Part shown: in pieces, positions 27,130 through 37,781 of the stretch
Layout: each line of letters opens with the position of its first letter
Position numbering within the stretch: position 1 is the stretch's first letter
Assembly: GCF_014378415.1 (NCBI RefSeq)
Contig: NZ_JACMNS010000006.1
Coordinates: 1 to 40,949, forward strand
Direction: 5' to 3'
DNA length: 40,949 nucleotides
DNA from: Aquabacterium sp.
Lineage (GTDB): Bacteria > Pseudomonadota > Gammaproteobacteria > Burkholderiales > Burkholderiaceae_C
The notes under the pieces: model-generated
The model's database searches: none
Told to the model about the DNA's origin: nothing
Seen by the model: the letters and a program-made list of their open reading frames with translations, nothing else
Position numbers and translations under genes: made by a program

Positions 27130-28616
27130 ACCTGCACCTTTTCAGCGGCGAGCGCGTGCTCCGTGCGGGTTTCAAGCCAGAAACGTTCCAGCAGGTTGAC
27201 GGCCACGCGCGAGCGGTAACTTTGGCTGGCGCGCAGATCGGTCATGGGCTTGAAATCTTGGGCCAGCGCAGCCTGAGCGCCGCGCAAGGTGGCCTCGGTC
27301 CAGGGCTGGCCAATCAGCGCGGCTTCGGTCAAGGCCGCACGTTTGGCCGTGGCCGCCATGCCGCCCCAGGCCAGGCGCGCCTCGGCGATCACGTCGCCGT
27401 CCAGCCGCAGCATCAGGCCGGCGCACACGGCCGAGATGTCGCTGTCGCGGCGCTTGGAAATCTTGTAGCCGCGCACGATGTCGTCCTGCTGGGGCAAGGG
27501 AATGTGCATGGACTGCAGGAACTCGCCGGGCTCCAGCGCGTTCTTCATGTAGTCCAGGTAGAAGCTTGACAAGGGCAGGGTGCGCTGCCAGTCGCCTTTG
27601 CGCAAGGTGACCTCGGCATTGAGGGCCAGCAGCATGGGCGCGCTGTCCCCGATGGGCGAGCCATTGGCGATGTTGCCGCCCAGGGTGCCAGCGTGGCGCA
27701 CTGGCGGCGAGGCGAAGCGCAGCCAGATCTCGCGCAGGGCAGGCACGTGCTGCACGATGGCGGCCCAGGCGTCTTCCAGCGAGGCGGCGGCGCCAATGGT
27801 CAGGCCGGTGCTGGTGGCGGTGATGGCCTTGAGTTCTTTGACGCGGCCCAGGTAGAGGATGTCGCCCAGAGGCTTCATTTGCTTGGTGACCCATAGGCCC
27901 ACGTCGGTGCTGCCGGCCAGCAGGCGTGCTTGCGGCATCTGCTGACGCCAGCGGGCCAACTCGCTCAAGGTGGCGGGGGCGACGAAGCGGGTGCGCTTGG
28001 CGGGGTTGGTGGCCTCGGGCGCCTCGTGGATGAAGGTCTGGTCAGTGGCGTCCAGCGCTTTCAACGCGTTCAACGCTGGGGTCGGGTCGAAGACCACGCG
28101 GGGTGCCTCGAACATTTTTTGTCCGGCGTCCAGGATAGGGCGGTAACCCGTGCAGCGGCACAGGTTGCCCGACAGCGCATCGGCCAAGTCTTGCCTTGGC
28201 AATGCCTGCACCTGGTCTTCATAAACCTGCCACAAGGACATCACGAAGCCCGGCGTGCAGAAGCCACATTGCGAGCCGTGGCAATCGACCATGGCCTGCT
28301 GGCAGGGGTGCAGTGCGCCGCCGTTCATGCCCTGCAGGTCTTCAACCGTGAACAGGGCTCGCCCATCAAGCGTGGGCAAAAACTGGATACAAGCATTGAC
28401 GGTGGTCTTGGTGAGTGCCTGCCCTGACTCATCGACCTCGCCGACGACCACGGTGCAAGCGCCGCAATCACCTTCGGCGCAGCCTTCTTTGGTGCCGGTG
28501 CAATGCGCCTGCTCGCGCAGCCATTGCAGCACGGTGGTGGTGGGCGGCAGGCCCTCTACGGTGTGGATCTGCCCTTGGTGAAAGAAGCGAATCGGACGGG
28601 GTGTCGGGTCGCTCAT
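27117..28616 (-). CDS. xdhA: xanthine dehydrogenase small subunit ([2Fe-2S]/FAD)
   Basis: This 499-residue electron-transfer subunit has a plant-type [2Fe-2S] domain (Cys46, Cys51, Cys54 in GCAEGDCGAC; Cys76 in NACIQFL). A second all-helical [2Fe-2S] domain follows (QCGFCTPGF and LCRCTGYRP), then after a linker the FAD domain (LLAGSTDVGLWV, LGGNIANGSPIGDSAPML). Electrons flow from the Mo centre in XdhB to NAD+ here. It is the first gene of xdhABC and is divergent from a LysR gene across a 131-bp gap that contains a perfect T-N11-A dyad. The start codon follows an AGACTCCTGG-like leader without a strong Shine-Dalgarno sequence. Confidence 0.96.
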   Translation of the reverse strand: MSDPTPRPIRFFHQGQIHTVEGLPPTTTVLQWLREQAHCTGTKEGCAEGDCGACTVVVGEVDESGQALTKTTVNACIQFLPTLDGRALFTVEDLQGMNGGALHPCQQAMVDCHGSQCGFCTPGFVMSLWQVYEDQVQALPRQDLADALSGNLCRCTGYRPILDAGQKMFEAPRVVFDPTPALNALKALDATDQTFIHEAPEATNPAKRTRFVAPATLSELARWRQQMPQARLLAGSTDVGLWVTKQMKPLGDILYLGRVKELKAITATSTGLTIGAAASLEDAWAAIVQHVPALREIWLRFASPPVRHAGTLGGNIANGSPIGDSAPMLLALNAEVTLRKGDWQRTLPLSSFYLDYMKNALEPGEFLQSMHIPLPQQDDIVRGYKISKRRDSDISAVCAGLMLRLDGDVIAEARLAWGGMAATAKRAALTEAALIGQPWTEATLRGAQAALAQDFKPMTDLRASQSYRSRVAVNLLERFWLETRTEHALAAEKVQVWTA

Positions 28617-28711
28617 GGTCAGACTCCTGGATCAGCGACAAGCATTGAATGGCACACCCCACTCAATGGGGATCCCACCTCAGAGGGTACTGCGATTGGG
28701 GTTTGCCGCTA

Positions 28712-28724
28712 TACCATCATGGTA
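28712..28724. promoter_or_regulatory. LysR-type binding box between xdhA and its LysR gene
   Basis: TACCAT-C-ATGGTA is a perfect inverted repeat that also satisfies T-N11-A exactly (T at 28712, A at 28724), the LysR core motif. It lies 24 bp upstream of the LysR start and 96 bp upstream of xdhA, where it could serve autoregulation and control of both divergent transcripts. Confidence 0.6.
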
Positions 28725-28747
28725 ATAATAACTATCTGCTGTTGCAC

Positions 28748-29761
28748 ATGAGCAAGGACGCTGTTTTCGACAAGATCGACATTTCCCTCATCCGGGTTTT
28801 ACACACCGTGATTACCGAGTGCAGCGTCTCCAAGGCGGCCCTTCGCCTTCAATCCAGCCAGCCCGCCGTCAGCACCCAGCTGAAGCGCCTGCGCGAGATC
28901 ACGGGCGACCCGCTTTTGGTGCGCTGTGGCCAGACCATGGCGCCCACCGATGTGGCGCTGAGTCTGCTGGAGCCCGCCTCGGCCATCCTGCAGCACGCGC
29001 AGAGCATGTTTGGCCACAAGAACTCGGTGCGCGACTTCGACCCGGCCAGCACCACGCTCACTTTCCGGATTGCCGCCACCGATTACCTCGATCCTTTCTT
29101 CCTGCCTGAACTCACCCTGAGGCTACGCCGACTGGCGCCCAACATCAAGGTCGAGGTCGTTCAATTGACCGCCGAACTCGACCACCGCCGCAGCCTGGCG
29201 CGTGGCGAGGTCGACCTGGTGATCGGCAACTGGCTGGAGCCCTCTGACGAGCTGCACTTGGGCCGCCTGCTGACCGACGAGGTGGTGTGTCTCGTCTCTG
29301 AAGACCACCCTGCTGCGCGCCTGCCCAAGGAAGGCAAACGCGCCTGGTCGATCGAGCAATACCTGGCGGCCGAGCACGTGTCGCCACCGGCTTTGCACCC
29401 GGGCGCCGTGGGCGTGATTGACGAGCGCCTGGCCATGCAGGGCTTGCGCCGAAACATTGTGGTGCGCAACCCGCACTTTGCCCAGCTGCCCTACATGGTG
29501 GCAGGCTCCTTGCTGGTGTTGACCACGGGGCGCCGCTTCTGTGAGCGTTACGCGCAACAGTTGCGCGTCAAGATCATCCGATGCCCCGTGCCATTCCCGG
29601 CCATGAACTACTATCAGTTGTGGCACGATCTCACGCACCATTCAGCGGCCAGCCGCTGGTTGCGCGAGCAAGTGCGCGACGTGGTTCGTGGTCTGCACCA
29701 GGTTCGCCCTCCTTTGCGCGCCGAGTCCTTGCCCGTGCTGGGTTCTTCGGCCAAACAGTGA
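28748..29761 (+). CDS. LysR-family transcriptional regulator of the purine block
   Basis: This 337-residue LysR protein has an N-terminal helix-turn-helix (CSVSKAALRLQSSQPAVSTQ, about residues 25-44) of the subgroup that begins with a D-x-x-L-I-R-V-L helix, and an effector domain from about residue 95. The frame extends to 28649, but ATG 28748 starts right at the homology and leaves the dyad at 28712-28724 outside the gene. It is divergent from xdhABC and 6 bp upstream of guanine deaminase, so it heads the uptake/deamination operon it may regulate. The ligand is probably a purine or urate; this is inference. Confidence 0.92.
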   Translation: MSKDAVFDKIDISLIRVLHTVITECSVSKAALRLQSSQPAVSTQLKRLREITGDPLLVRCGQTMAPTDVALSLLEPASAILQHAQSMFGHKNSVRDFDPASTTLTFRIAATDYLDPFFLPELTLRLRRLAPNIKVEVVQLTAELDHRRSLARGEVDLVIGNWLEPSDELHLGRLLTDEVVCLVSEDHPAARLPKEGKRAWSIEQYLAAEHVSPPALHPGAVGVIDERLAMQGLRRNIVVRNPHFAQLPYMVAGSLLVLTTGRRFCERYAQQLRVKIIRCPVPFPAMNYYQLWHDLTHHSAASRWLREQVRDVVRGLHQVRPPLRAESLPVLGSSAKQ

Positions 29762-29767
29762 GCTTTC

Positions 29768-31168
29768 ATGCCTGATCCCCGATTGAATCCCGTCAACGGC
29801 CCAGCTGTCCAGACTCGGCGGGTGCTGCGCGGCGACCTGCTGGATTTCACCGCCGACCCAGGCTTTGCGCTGCCCGCCGAAGCGCCGGGTGTGCGCTGGC
29901 GCCCCGACCATGTCCTGCTGATCGACGGTGAGCGCATCGCGGCCATCCATCCGGCCGGCGATCCCTTGCCACAGGACTGGGCCGATGTGCCGGTGACCGA
30001 CCACCGTGGTCAGTTGATCATGCCGGGCTTCATCGACACCCACGTGCATTGCCCGCAGTTGGACGTCATCGCCAGCTATGGCGCCGAGCTGCTCGATTGG
30101 CTCAACACCTACACCTTCCCGGCCGAGCGCCGCTACGTGGACCCGCTGGTGGCCCGCGAAGGCGCCGAGCGTTTTCTCCACGCCCTGTGGGCCCATGGCA
30201 CGACCAGCGCGGTGGTGTTCCCCACGGTGCACAAGGTCAGCGCCGAAGCCTTGTTCGACATGGCCAGCGCGCACCACATGCGCTTGATCACCGGCAAGGT
30301 TCTGATGGACCGACACGCGCCCGAGGGTCTGCTGGACGACGTGGACCAGGCTGAGAAAGATTGCATCGACCTGATCGACCGCTTCCATGGAAAAGCCAGG
30401 CAGTCGTTCGCGGTCACCGTGCGTTTTGCCCCCACCAGCACCCCTGAGCAACTGACCATGGCCGGCCGCCTGTGCCAAACCTACGCTGGCACCTACATGC
30501 AGACCCACGTGGCCGAGAACCGCGACGAAGTGCGCTGGGTGGCCGAGCTGTTCCCCACCGCGCGCAGCTACCTGGACGTGTACGACCGCGACGGCCTGAT
30601 CGGCCCGCGCGCGGTGCTGGCCCACGGCATCTGGTTGGACGCCAACGACCGCGCCGTGTTGAAGGCGCATGGCGCGCAGATCGCCCACAGCCCTTCGTCC
30701 AACCTCTTCCTGGGCAGCGGTTTGTTCAACTGGCTTGAAGCCGAGCGTGAAGGTGTGAACGTGAGCTTGGCCAGTGACGTGGGCGGCGGCACCAGCCTGT
30801 CCATGCTGCGCAACATTGCCGATGCCTACAAGATCCAGGCGCTGCAAGGCGTGCGCCTGTCGGCTTGGAAGGCCCTGTACACCTGCACCTTGGGCGCCGC
30901 CAGCCACCTGGGTTTGGCCGATGAGATTGGACGCCTGGAGCCGGACTGCATGGCCGACCTGGCGGTGTGGAGCATGGCGCAGGGCCCAGTGGCCGAGCAT
31001 CGGGATCGGGTCGCTCAGCAACGCCTGGCCCGCGTTTTGCAAGAGCATTTGCACGAGCGCATCTTTGCCTGGGTGACCATGGGCGATGAACGCAATCTGG
31101 TGAGCACCTACGTGGCTGGCCAATGCGTTCATTCGGCCTCGTCGCTTGTTCAGGCCGCAGTCCAATAA
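29768..31168 (+). CDS. guaD: guanine deaminase
   Basis: GuaD converts guanine to xanthine and ammonia, feeding XdhABC. The 466-residue amidohydrolase has the zinc-binding PGFIDTHVHCPQLDVI near residue 85, the TYTFPAERRY stretch characteristic of guanine deaminases, His in QTHVAENRDE, His in LAHGIWL, SPSSNLFLGSG, and the metal Asp in SDVGGGTSLSM. Length is slightly above the usual 430-450 residues because of a longer N-terminus. It follows the LysR gene by 6 bp and precedes the ABC transporter genes. Confidence 0.96.
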   Translation: MPDPRLNPVNGPAVQTRRVLRGDLLDFTADPGFALPAEAPGVRWRPDHVLLIDGERIAAIHPAGDPLPQDWADVPVTDHRGQLIMPGFIDTHVHCPQLDVIASYGAELLDWLNTYTFPAERRYVDPLVAREGAERFLHALWAHGTTSAVVFPTVHKVSAEALFDMASAHHMRLITGKVLMDRHAPEGLLDDVDQAEKDCIDLIDRFHGKARQSFAVTVRFAPTSTPEQLTMAGRLCQTYAGTYMQTHVAENRDEVRWVAELFPTARSYLDVYDRDGLIGPRAVLAHGIWLDANDRAVLKAHGAQIAHSPSSNLFLGSGLFNWLEAEREGVNVSLASDVGGGTSLSMLRNIADAYKIQALQGVRLSAWKALYTCTLGAASHLGLADEIGRLEPDCMADLAVWSMAQGPVAEHRDRVAQQRLARVLQEHLHERIFAWVTMGDERNLVSTYVAGQCVHSASSLVQAAVQ

Positions 31169-31169
31169 C

Positions 31170-31186
31170 GCGCCCAGGCGCTTTTT
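31170..31186 (+). terminator. small hairpin with T-run just before the ABC ATPase start
   Basis: GCGC (31170-31173) pairs with GCGC (31178-31181) around a CCAG loop, and five T residues lead straight into the ATG at 31187. The stem is short, so termination would be weak or partial. No Shine-Dalgarno sequence precedes this ATG, so the element may instead set how much transporter is made relative to GuaD. Confidence 0.3.
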
Positions 31187-32698
31187 ATGTCGTATCGCCT
31201 AGAACTCCGCAATATCACCAAGCAGTACCCTGCGGTGCGGGCCAATGACGATGTCAGCCTGCACGTCCTGCCGGGCGAAATCCACGCTGTGCTGGGCGAG
31301 AACGGCGCCGGCAAATCCACCTTGATGAAGATCATCTTCGGCGCGGTCAAACCCGACGCCGGCGAGATCTACTTCAACGATGCCTTGGTGCAGGTGCGTT
31401 CGCCGCAAGAGGCCCGAGCGCTGGGCATCAGCATGGTGTTCCAGCACTTCTCCTTGTTTGACACCCTCACCGCCGCCGAAAACGTGTGGCTGGGCCTGGA
31501 CAAGAAATGGACGCTGCCCGAGGTAATCGAGCGCATCCAGGCCGTCTCAAGCGACTATGGGTTGGAGGTTGATCCCTGGCGCCCTGTGCACACCTTGAGC
31601 GTGGGCGAGCGCCAGCGGGTCGAGATCGTGCGCGCCTTGCTGACGAACCCGCAATTGTTGATCCTGGATGAGCCTACCTCGGTGCTGACGCCGCAAGCCG
31701 TTGACAAGCTCTTCGTGACCTTGCGCCAATTGGCCGAGCGTGGTTGTTCCATCCTTTACATCAGCCACAAGCTGGACGAGATCCGCGCCTTGTGCCACCG
31801 CTGCACCGTGCTACGCGGAGGCAAGGTCACGGGCGAGGTCGATCCGCGCCAAGAGACCAATGCCAGCTTGTCCCGCTTGATGATTGGCTCCGAGCCGCCG
31901 CAGCTCAAGCGCGTGGCGCCGGTGCTGGGCGCCATGGCCTTGGTGGTCAAAAACTTGAACCTGGCCAAGCAAGACACCTTTGGCGTGAACTTGCAAGACA
32001 TCTGCCTGCAGGTGCAGGCCGGCGAGATCGTCGGCATCGCGGGCGTGTCGGGCAATGGGCAGCAAGCCCTGATGGCGGCTTTGAGCGGTGAAGACCCGCG
32101 CACCACGCCCGGCATGGTCACCTTGTTTGGTCGGGATGTCAGCCAGTCGTCTCCGCGCGAACGTCGAAGCCAGGGGCTGCACAGCGTGCCCGAAGAGCGC
32201 CTGGGCCGGGGCGCTGTTCCCAGCATGTCGCTGGCGCAAAACACCTTGCTGACCCGCACCAATGCCGTCGGCCCTGGCGGCTGGCTTCGCATTCAGGGCA
32301 CCCACGGCATGGCATCCGATTTGATCAGCCGCTTCAAGGTCAAGGCCGTGGGCTCGAACGCGGCGGCCAAGAGTCTGTCTGGCGGCAATCTGCAAAAGTT
32401 CATCATGGGCCGCGAGATCGATGCCTCGCCCAAGTTGTTGCTGGTGTCCCAGCCCACCTGGGGCGTGGACGTGGGCGCGGCCGCGCAGATCCGTGGCGAA
32501 TTGTTGAAACTGCGTGACGCCGGTTGCGCGGTGCTGGTCGTTAGCGAGGAGTTGGACGAATTGTTTGCAGTCAGCGATCGATTGATGGTGATGGCGCAAG
32601 GGCGCTTGTCGCCCAGCATTGACGCCAGCCAGGCCACGGCCCCGCAGATCGGCATCTGGATGAGCGGCTTGTGGGAGGCCGCCCATGTTCAAGCTTGA
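31187..32698 (+). CDS. ABC transporter ATP-binding protein, BMP/nucleoside type (double ATPase)
   Basis: This 503-residue protein has two fused ATPase domains, as in importers using BMP/PnrA-type binding proteins. Domain 1 is complete: GENGAGKST, FQHFSLFDTL, LSVGERQRVEI and LLILDEPTSVLTP. Domain 2 starts near residue 250; its P-loop is degenerate (GIAGVSGNGQQAL), as is usual in this class, and its signature is LSGGNLQKFIMGRE. In the second Walker B the usual Asp-Glu pair reads LLLVSQPTWGVD, again normal for the class. Position beside guaD, xdh and adenine deaminase points to a purine nucleobase or nucleoside as the substrate. The 3' end overlaps the first permease gene by 14 bp. Confidence 0.93.
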   Translation: MSYRLELRNITKQYPAVRANDDVSLHVLPGEIHAVLGENGAGKSTLMKIIFGAVKPDAGEIYFNDALVQVRSPQEARALGISMVFQHFSLFDTLTAAENVWLGLDKKWTLPEVIERIQAVSSDYGLEVDPWRPVHTLSVGERQRVEIVRALLTNPQLLILDEPTSVLTPQAVDKLFVTLRQLAERGCSILYISHKLDEIRALCHRCTVLRGGKVTGEVDPRQETNASLSRLMIGSEPPQLKRVAPVLGAMALVVKNLNLAKQDTFGVNLQDICLQVQAGEIVGIAGVSGNGQQALMAALSGEDPRTTPGMVTLFGRDVSQSSPRERRSQGLHSVPEERLGRGAVPSMSLAQNTLLTRTNAVGPGGWLRIQGTHGMASDLISRFKVKAVGSNAAAKSLSGGNLQKFIMGREIDASPKLLLVSQPTWGVDVGAAAQIRGELLKLRDAGCAVLVVSEELDELFAVSDRLMVMAQGRLSPSIDASQATAPQIGIWMSGLWEAAHVQA

Positions 32699-33743
32699 AA
32701 CACGTGCCGAGCCGTCCAAACTGCTGATGGTGGGCTCGCCCGTCATCGCCTTGCTGATCACGGTGCTGGTGGGTTCGTTCCTGTTCGTGGTCTTGGGCAA
32801 GAACCCCGTCGATGGCCTGCGGATGTTCTTCTACGAGCCGGTTAAAAGCGTTTATTCGCTGACCGAATTGACCATCAAGGCCACGCCCCTGGTGCTGATC
32901 GCGCTGGGGTTGGCCGTGTGCTTTCGCGCCAACCTGTGGAACATCGGGGCGGAAGGGCAGTTCGTGCTGGGCGCCATTTGCGGCGGTTGGGTGGCCATGC
33001 AGGCCACGCCCGACACCGGCCGCTGGATCGTCGCCGCTGTGCTGATCGCCGGCATGCTCGGCGGCATGGCCTGGGCGGGCATCGTGGCCCTGCTGCGCGA
33101 CCGCTTCAACGCCAGCGAAATCCTGGTCAGCCTGATGCTGGTCTACGTGGCCGAGATGTTGCTGAGTTACCTGGTCTACGGCCCCTGGAGGGATCCTCAG
33201 GGCTATAACTTTCCGCAAACGATCACCTTCCTGGACGCGGCCCGCATCCCCAAGATCGTCAGCGGCTTCCGCATGAACATCGGTGTCTACATCGCCTTGG
33301 CGGCGGTGGCATGTTTCACGATCTTCCTGGCGCGCACCTATGCCGGTTTCCAGTTGCAGGTGGGCGGCCTGGCTCCGGCGGCGGCGCGTTATGCGGGCTT
33401 TTCGTCACGCCGGGCGCTTTGGACCGGGCTGTTGATTTCGGGTGGCATGGCTGGATTGGCAGGCGCGCTGGAAGCGGCCGGGCCACAAGGGCAGCTCACG
33501 CCTTTCGTGCCCATGGGCTATGGCTTCGCCGCCATCATCGTGGCCTTCGTGGGGCGGCTCAATCCCATTGGCATCGTGTTCTCAGCCTTGTTGATGAGCA
33601 TGTTCTACATTGGCGGCGAACTGGCCCAGTCGCGTCTGGGCCTGCCCAAGGCGCTGACCGGCGTCTTCCAGGGTTTGTTGCTGTTCTGCCTGCTGGCCTG
33701 CGACACCTTCATCCATCAACGCTTGCGCTGGGTTTCCAAATGA
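32685..33743 (+). CDS. ABC transporter permease 1, BMP/nucleoside type
   Basis: This 352-residue inner-membrane permease of the BPD_transp_2 (RbsC/NupP-like) family has about ten hydrophobic helices. Family segments include FRANLWNIGAEGQFVLGAI, RDRFNASEILVSLMLVYVAE and the late RLNPIGIVFSALLMS. It starts inside the ATPase gene (14-bp overlap) and its TGA overlaps the ATG of permease 2 (ATGA). The two form the heterodimeric channel of the predicted purine importer. Confidence 0.93.
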   Translation: MFKLETRAEPSKLLMVGSPVIALLITVLVGSFLFVVLGKNPVDGLRMFFYEPVKSVYSLTELTIKATPLVLIALGLAVCFRANLWNIGAEGQFVLGAICGGWVAMQATPDTGRWIVAAVLIAGMLGGMAWAGIVALLRDRFNASEILVSLMLVYVAEMLLSYLVYGPWRDPQGYNFPQTITFLDAARIPKIVSGFRMNIGVYIALAAVACFTIFLARTYAGFQLQVGGLAPAAARYAGFSSRRALWTGLLISGGMAGLAGALEAAGPQGQLTPFVPMGYGFAAIIVAFVGRLNPIGIVFSALLMSMFYIGGELAQSRLGLPKALTGVFQGLLLFCLLACDTFIHQRLRWVSK

Positions 33744-34675
33744 GCGTCTTCACCGCCGATTCGCTGGCCTTGCTGCTGGCCGCCACGCTGAACGCGGGCA
33801 CCGTGCTGGGGCTGGCAGCGATGGGCCTGCTGATCAACGAGCGCTCCGGTGTGGTCAACCTGGGGGCCGAGGGCCTGATGCTGGTGGCCGCCATCGCCGG
33901 TTTTGCCACGGGCGTGACCACGGGCAGCGACACCCTGGCCTTCATGGCCGGTGCGGCTGCAGGGGCCTTGCTGGCCGCCGTGTTCGGGGTGCTGGTGATC
34001 TGGCTCAACACCAATCAGTACGCCACGGGTTTGGCGCTCAGCCTGTTCGGGGCTGGGCTGTCGGCCTTTGCCGGCATCCGCTACACGCAAGAGAAACTGC
34101 CTGAGCGGCCCAACTTCGCCGTCCCCTACCTGTCAGACATCCCGTTCGTGGGGCCCGCCTTGTTCAAACAACACCCGCTGGTGTACCTGGCCATCGCCTT
34201 CACGGCGGCCCTGGCCTGGTTTTTGTACCGTTCACGGGCCGGTTTGATCTTGCGGGCGGTGGGCGAATCGCCAGAGTCGGCGCACGCCTTGGGCTACCCG
34301 GTGCGCCAAATTCGCTTGATGGCTGTGATGGCTGGCGGCGCCCTGTGCGGTTTGGCGGGGGCTTATCTGTCGGTGGTCTACACCCCGCTTTGGGTCGAGG
34401 GCATGGTGGCTGGCAAAGGCTGGATCGCCCTGGCGCTGACCACCTTCGCCACTTGGCGCCCGGCCCGCGTCTTGCTAGGTGCTTACCTGTTCGGCGGCGT
34501 GACCATGCTGCAGTTCCAGCTGCAAGGGCAGGGCATTCAGATTCCCAGCCAGTTGCTGACGATGCTGCCTTACCTGGCCACCATCGTGGTGCTGGTGCTG
34601 ATCTCCCGCAATCCGACGTGGATTCGCGTCAACATGCCCGCGTCGTTGGGCAAGCCCTTCCATCCCGGCAGCTGA
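33740..34675 (+). CDS. ABC transporter permease 2, BMP/nucleoside type
   Basis: This 311-residue inner-membrane partner of permease 1 (NupQ-like) has about nine helices. The typical sequence near residue 35 (INERSGVVNLGAEGLMLV) and the loop AVGESPESAHALGYPV, which contacts the ATPase, are both present. The open frame runs back to 33311 but shadows permease 1; the ATG at 33740 in the ATGA overlap starts exactly at the family N-terminus. It is followed after 62 bp by the binding-protein gene. Confidence 0.93.
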   Translation: MSVFTADSLALLLAATLNAGTVLGLAAMGLLINERSGVVNLGAEGLMLVAAIAGFATGVTTGSDTLAFMAGAAAGALLAAVFGVLVIWLNTNQYATGLALSLFGAGLSAFAGIRYTQEKLPERPNFAVPYLSDIPFVGPALFKQHPLVYLAIAFTAALAWFLYRSRAGLILRAVGESPESAHALGYPVRQIRLMAVMAGGALCGLAGAYLSVVYTPLWVEGMVAGKGWIALALTTFATWRPARVLLGAYLFGGVTMLQFQLQGQGIQIPSQLLTMLPYLATIVVLVLISRNPTWIRVNMPASLGKPFHPGS

Positions 34676-34737
34676 CGAGGCATCATCGCCCCTGGCTGTC
34701 TGTTTCAGTGTTCTGATTTTTCCACCCTGGAGATGAC

Positions 34738-36956
<2,219 letters not shown>

Positions 36957-36960
36957 TGTT

Positions 36961-37731
36961 TCATTCGGTGAGCTTGCTCGGTCGTTGCGGCACGAACTGC
37001 ACCGATGACAGCAGCGCCAATACCAGTGCCAGCGGCACGGTGGACACATAGCCCAGGTGTTTGAAGCCCAGCGCGCCCACCACGCTGCCGACCATGAATG
37101 CCCCGGTCAAAGCCAGCAGGATGCGCAGCTTTCGCGTGTTGACCTGGACCTTGCCCAGCGCATGGTTGGGCGCTGAGTTGTTCCAGTAAACCAGTTTGCC
37201 CAACTCGATCCCGATGTCGGTGACCAGGCCGGTGACGTGCGTGGTTCGGATCTCGGCATTCGACACCTTGGTCACCATGGCGTTCTGCAGCCCCATCACG
37301 AAACACAGCAGGGCAATGGTCAAGGACACCTCCAGCGTCATGGACAGGCTGAGCCGTTCACCCATCAGGCCAAAGACCAGCAACAAGCCCGCCTCGATCA
37401 TCAGGGGCAGGGCATATTCGCTGCGACCTCCGCGCCGCCGCGCCCAGTTGATGAGGATGGCCGAGGTGGCCGCCCCCAGCAAAAAGGCCAGCAAGGCCTC
37501 CAACCCGGCCATGACGAGGTCGAAGTTGCCCAGCGCCAGGTGATCGGCCATGCCCGAGACCACGCCGGTCATGTGCGAGGTGTATTGCCCGATCGCCAGA
37601 AAGCCACCGGCGTTGATGGCGCCCGCCACGAAGGCCAATGAAACACCCAGGTGAAGGTTGCTCTGCTGCGTGCGTTCCGGGGCGGTGAGACCTTGCAAAT
37701 ACTTGATCGGCATGACAGGGGGCGTGGGCAT
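36961..37731 (-). CDS. DUF1275 (YoaK-type) membrane protein
   Basis: This 256-residue inner-membrane protein of the DUF1275 family has six or more helices. The conserved N-terminal segment VAGAINAGGFLAIGQYTSHMTG and the mid-protein VMGLQNAMVTKVSNAEIRTTHVTG, including the repeated HxTG signature, are both clear. The function of the family is unknown. It converges on the adenine deaminase gene with only 4 bp between the stops and is divergent from the FtsX-type permease gene. Met7 (PIKYLQG) is an alternative start. Confidence 0.9.
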   Translation of the reverse strand: MPTPPVMPIKYLQGLTAPERTQQSNLHLGVSLAFVAGAINAGGFLAIGQYTSHMTGVVSGMADHLALGNFDLVMAGLEALLAFLLGAATSAILINWARRRGGRSEYALPLMIEAGLLLVFGLMGERLSLSMTLEVSLTIALLCFVMGLQNAMVTKVSNAEIRTTHVTGLVTDIGIELGKLVYWNNSAPNHALGKVQVNTRKLRILLALTGAFMVGSVVGALGFKHLGYVSTVPLALVLALLSSVQFVPQRPSKLTE

Positions 37732-37781
37732 TCGGCTTGGGTTCTAATGATCCTTCAGTTTTGAGAATAAAGCGGAGTTTC

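Noticed and set aside
29642-31165. 507-codon minus-strand frame opposite guaD
   Set aside because: It is the antisense shadow of guanine deaminase, rich in His, Gln and Gly with no motif.
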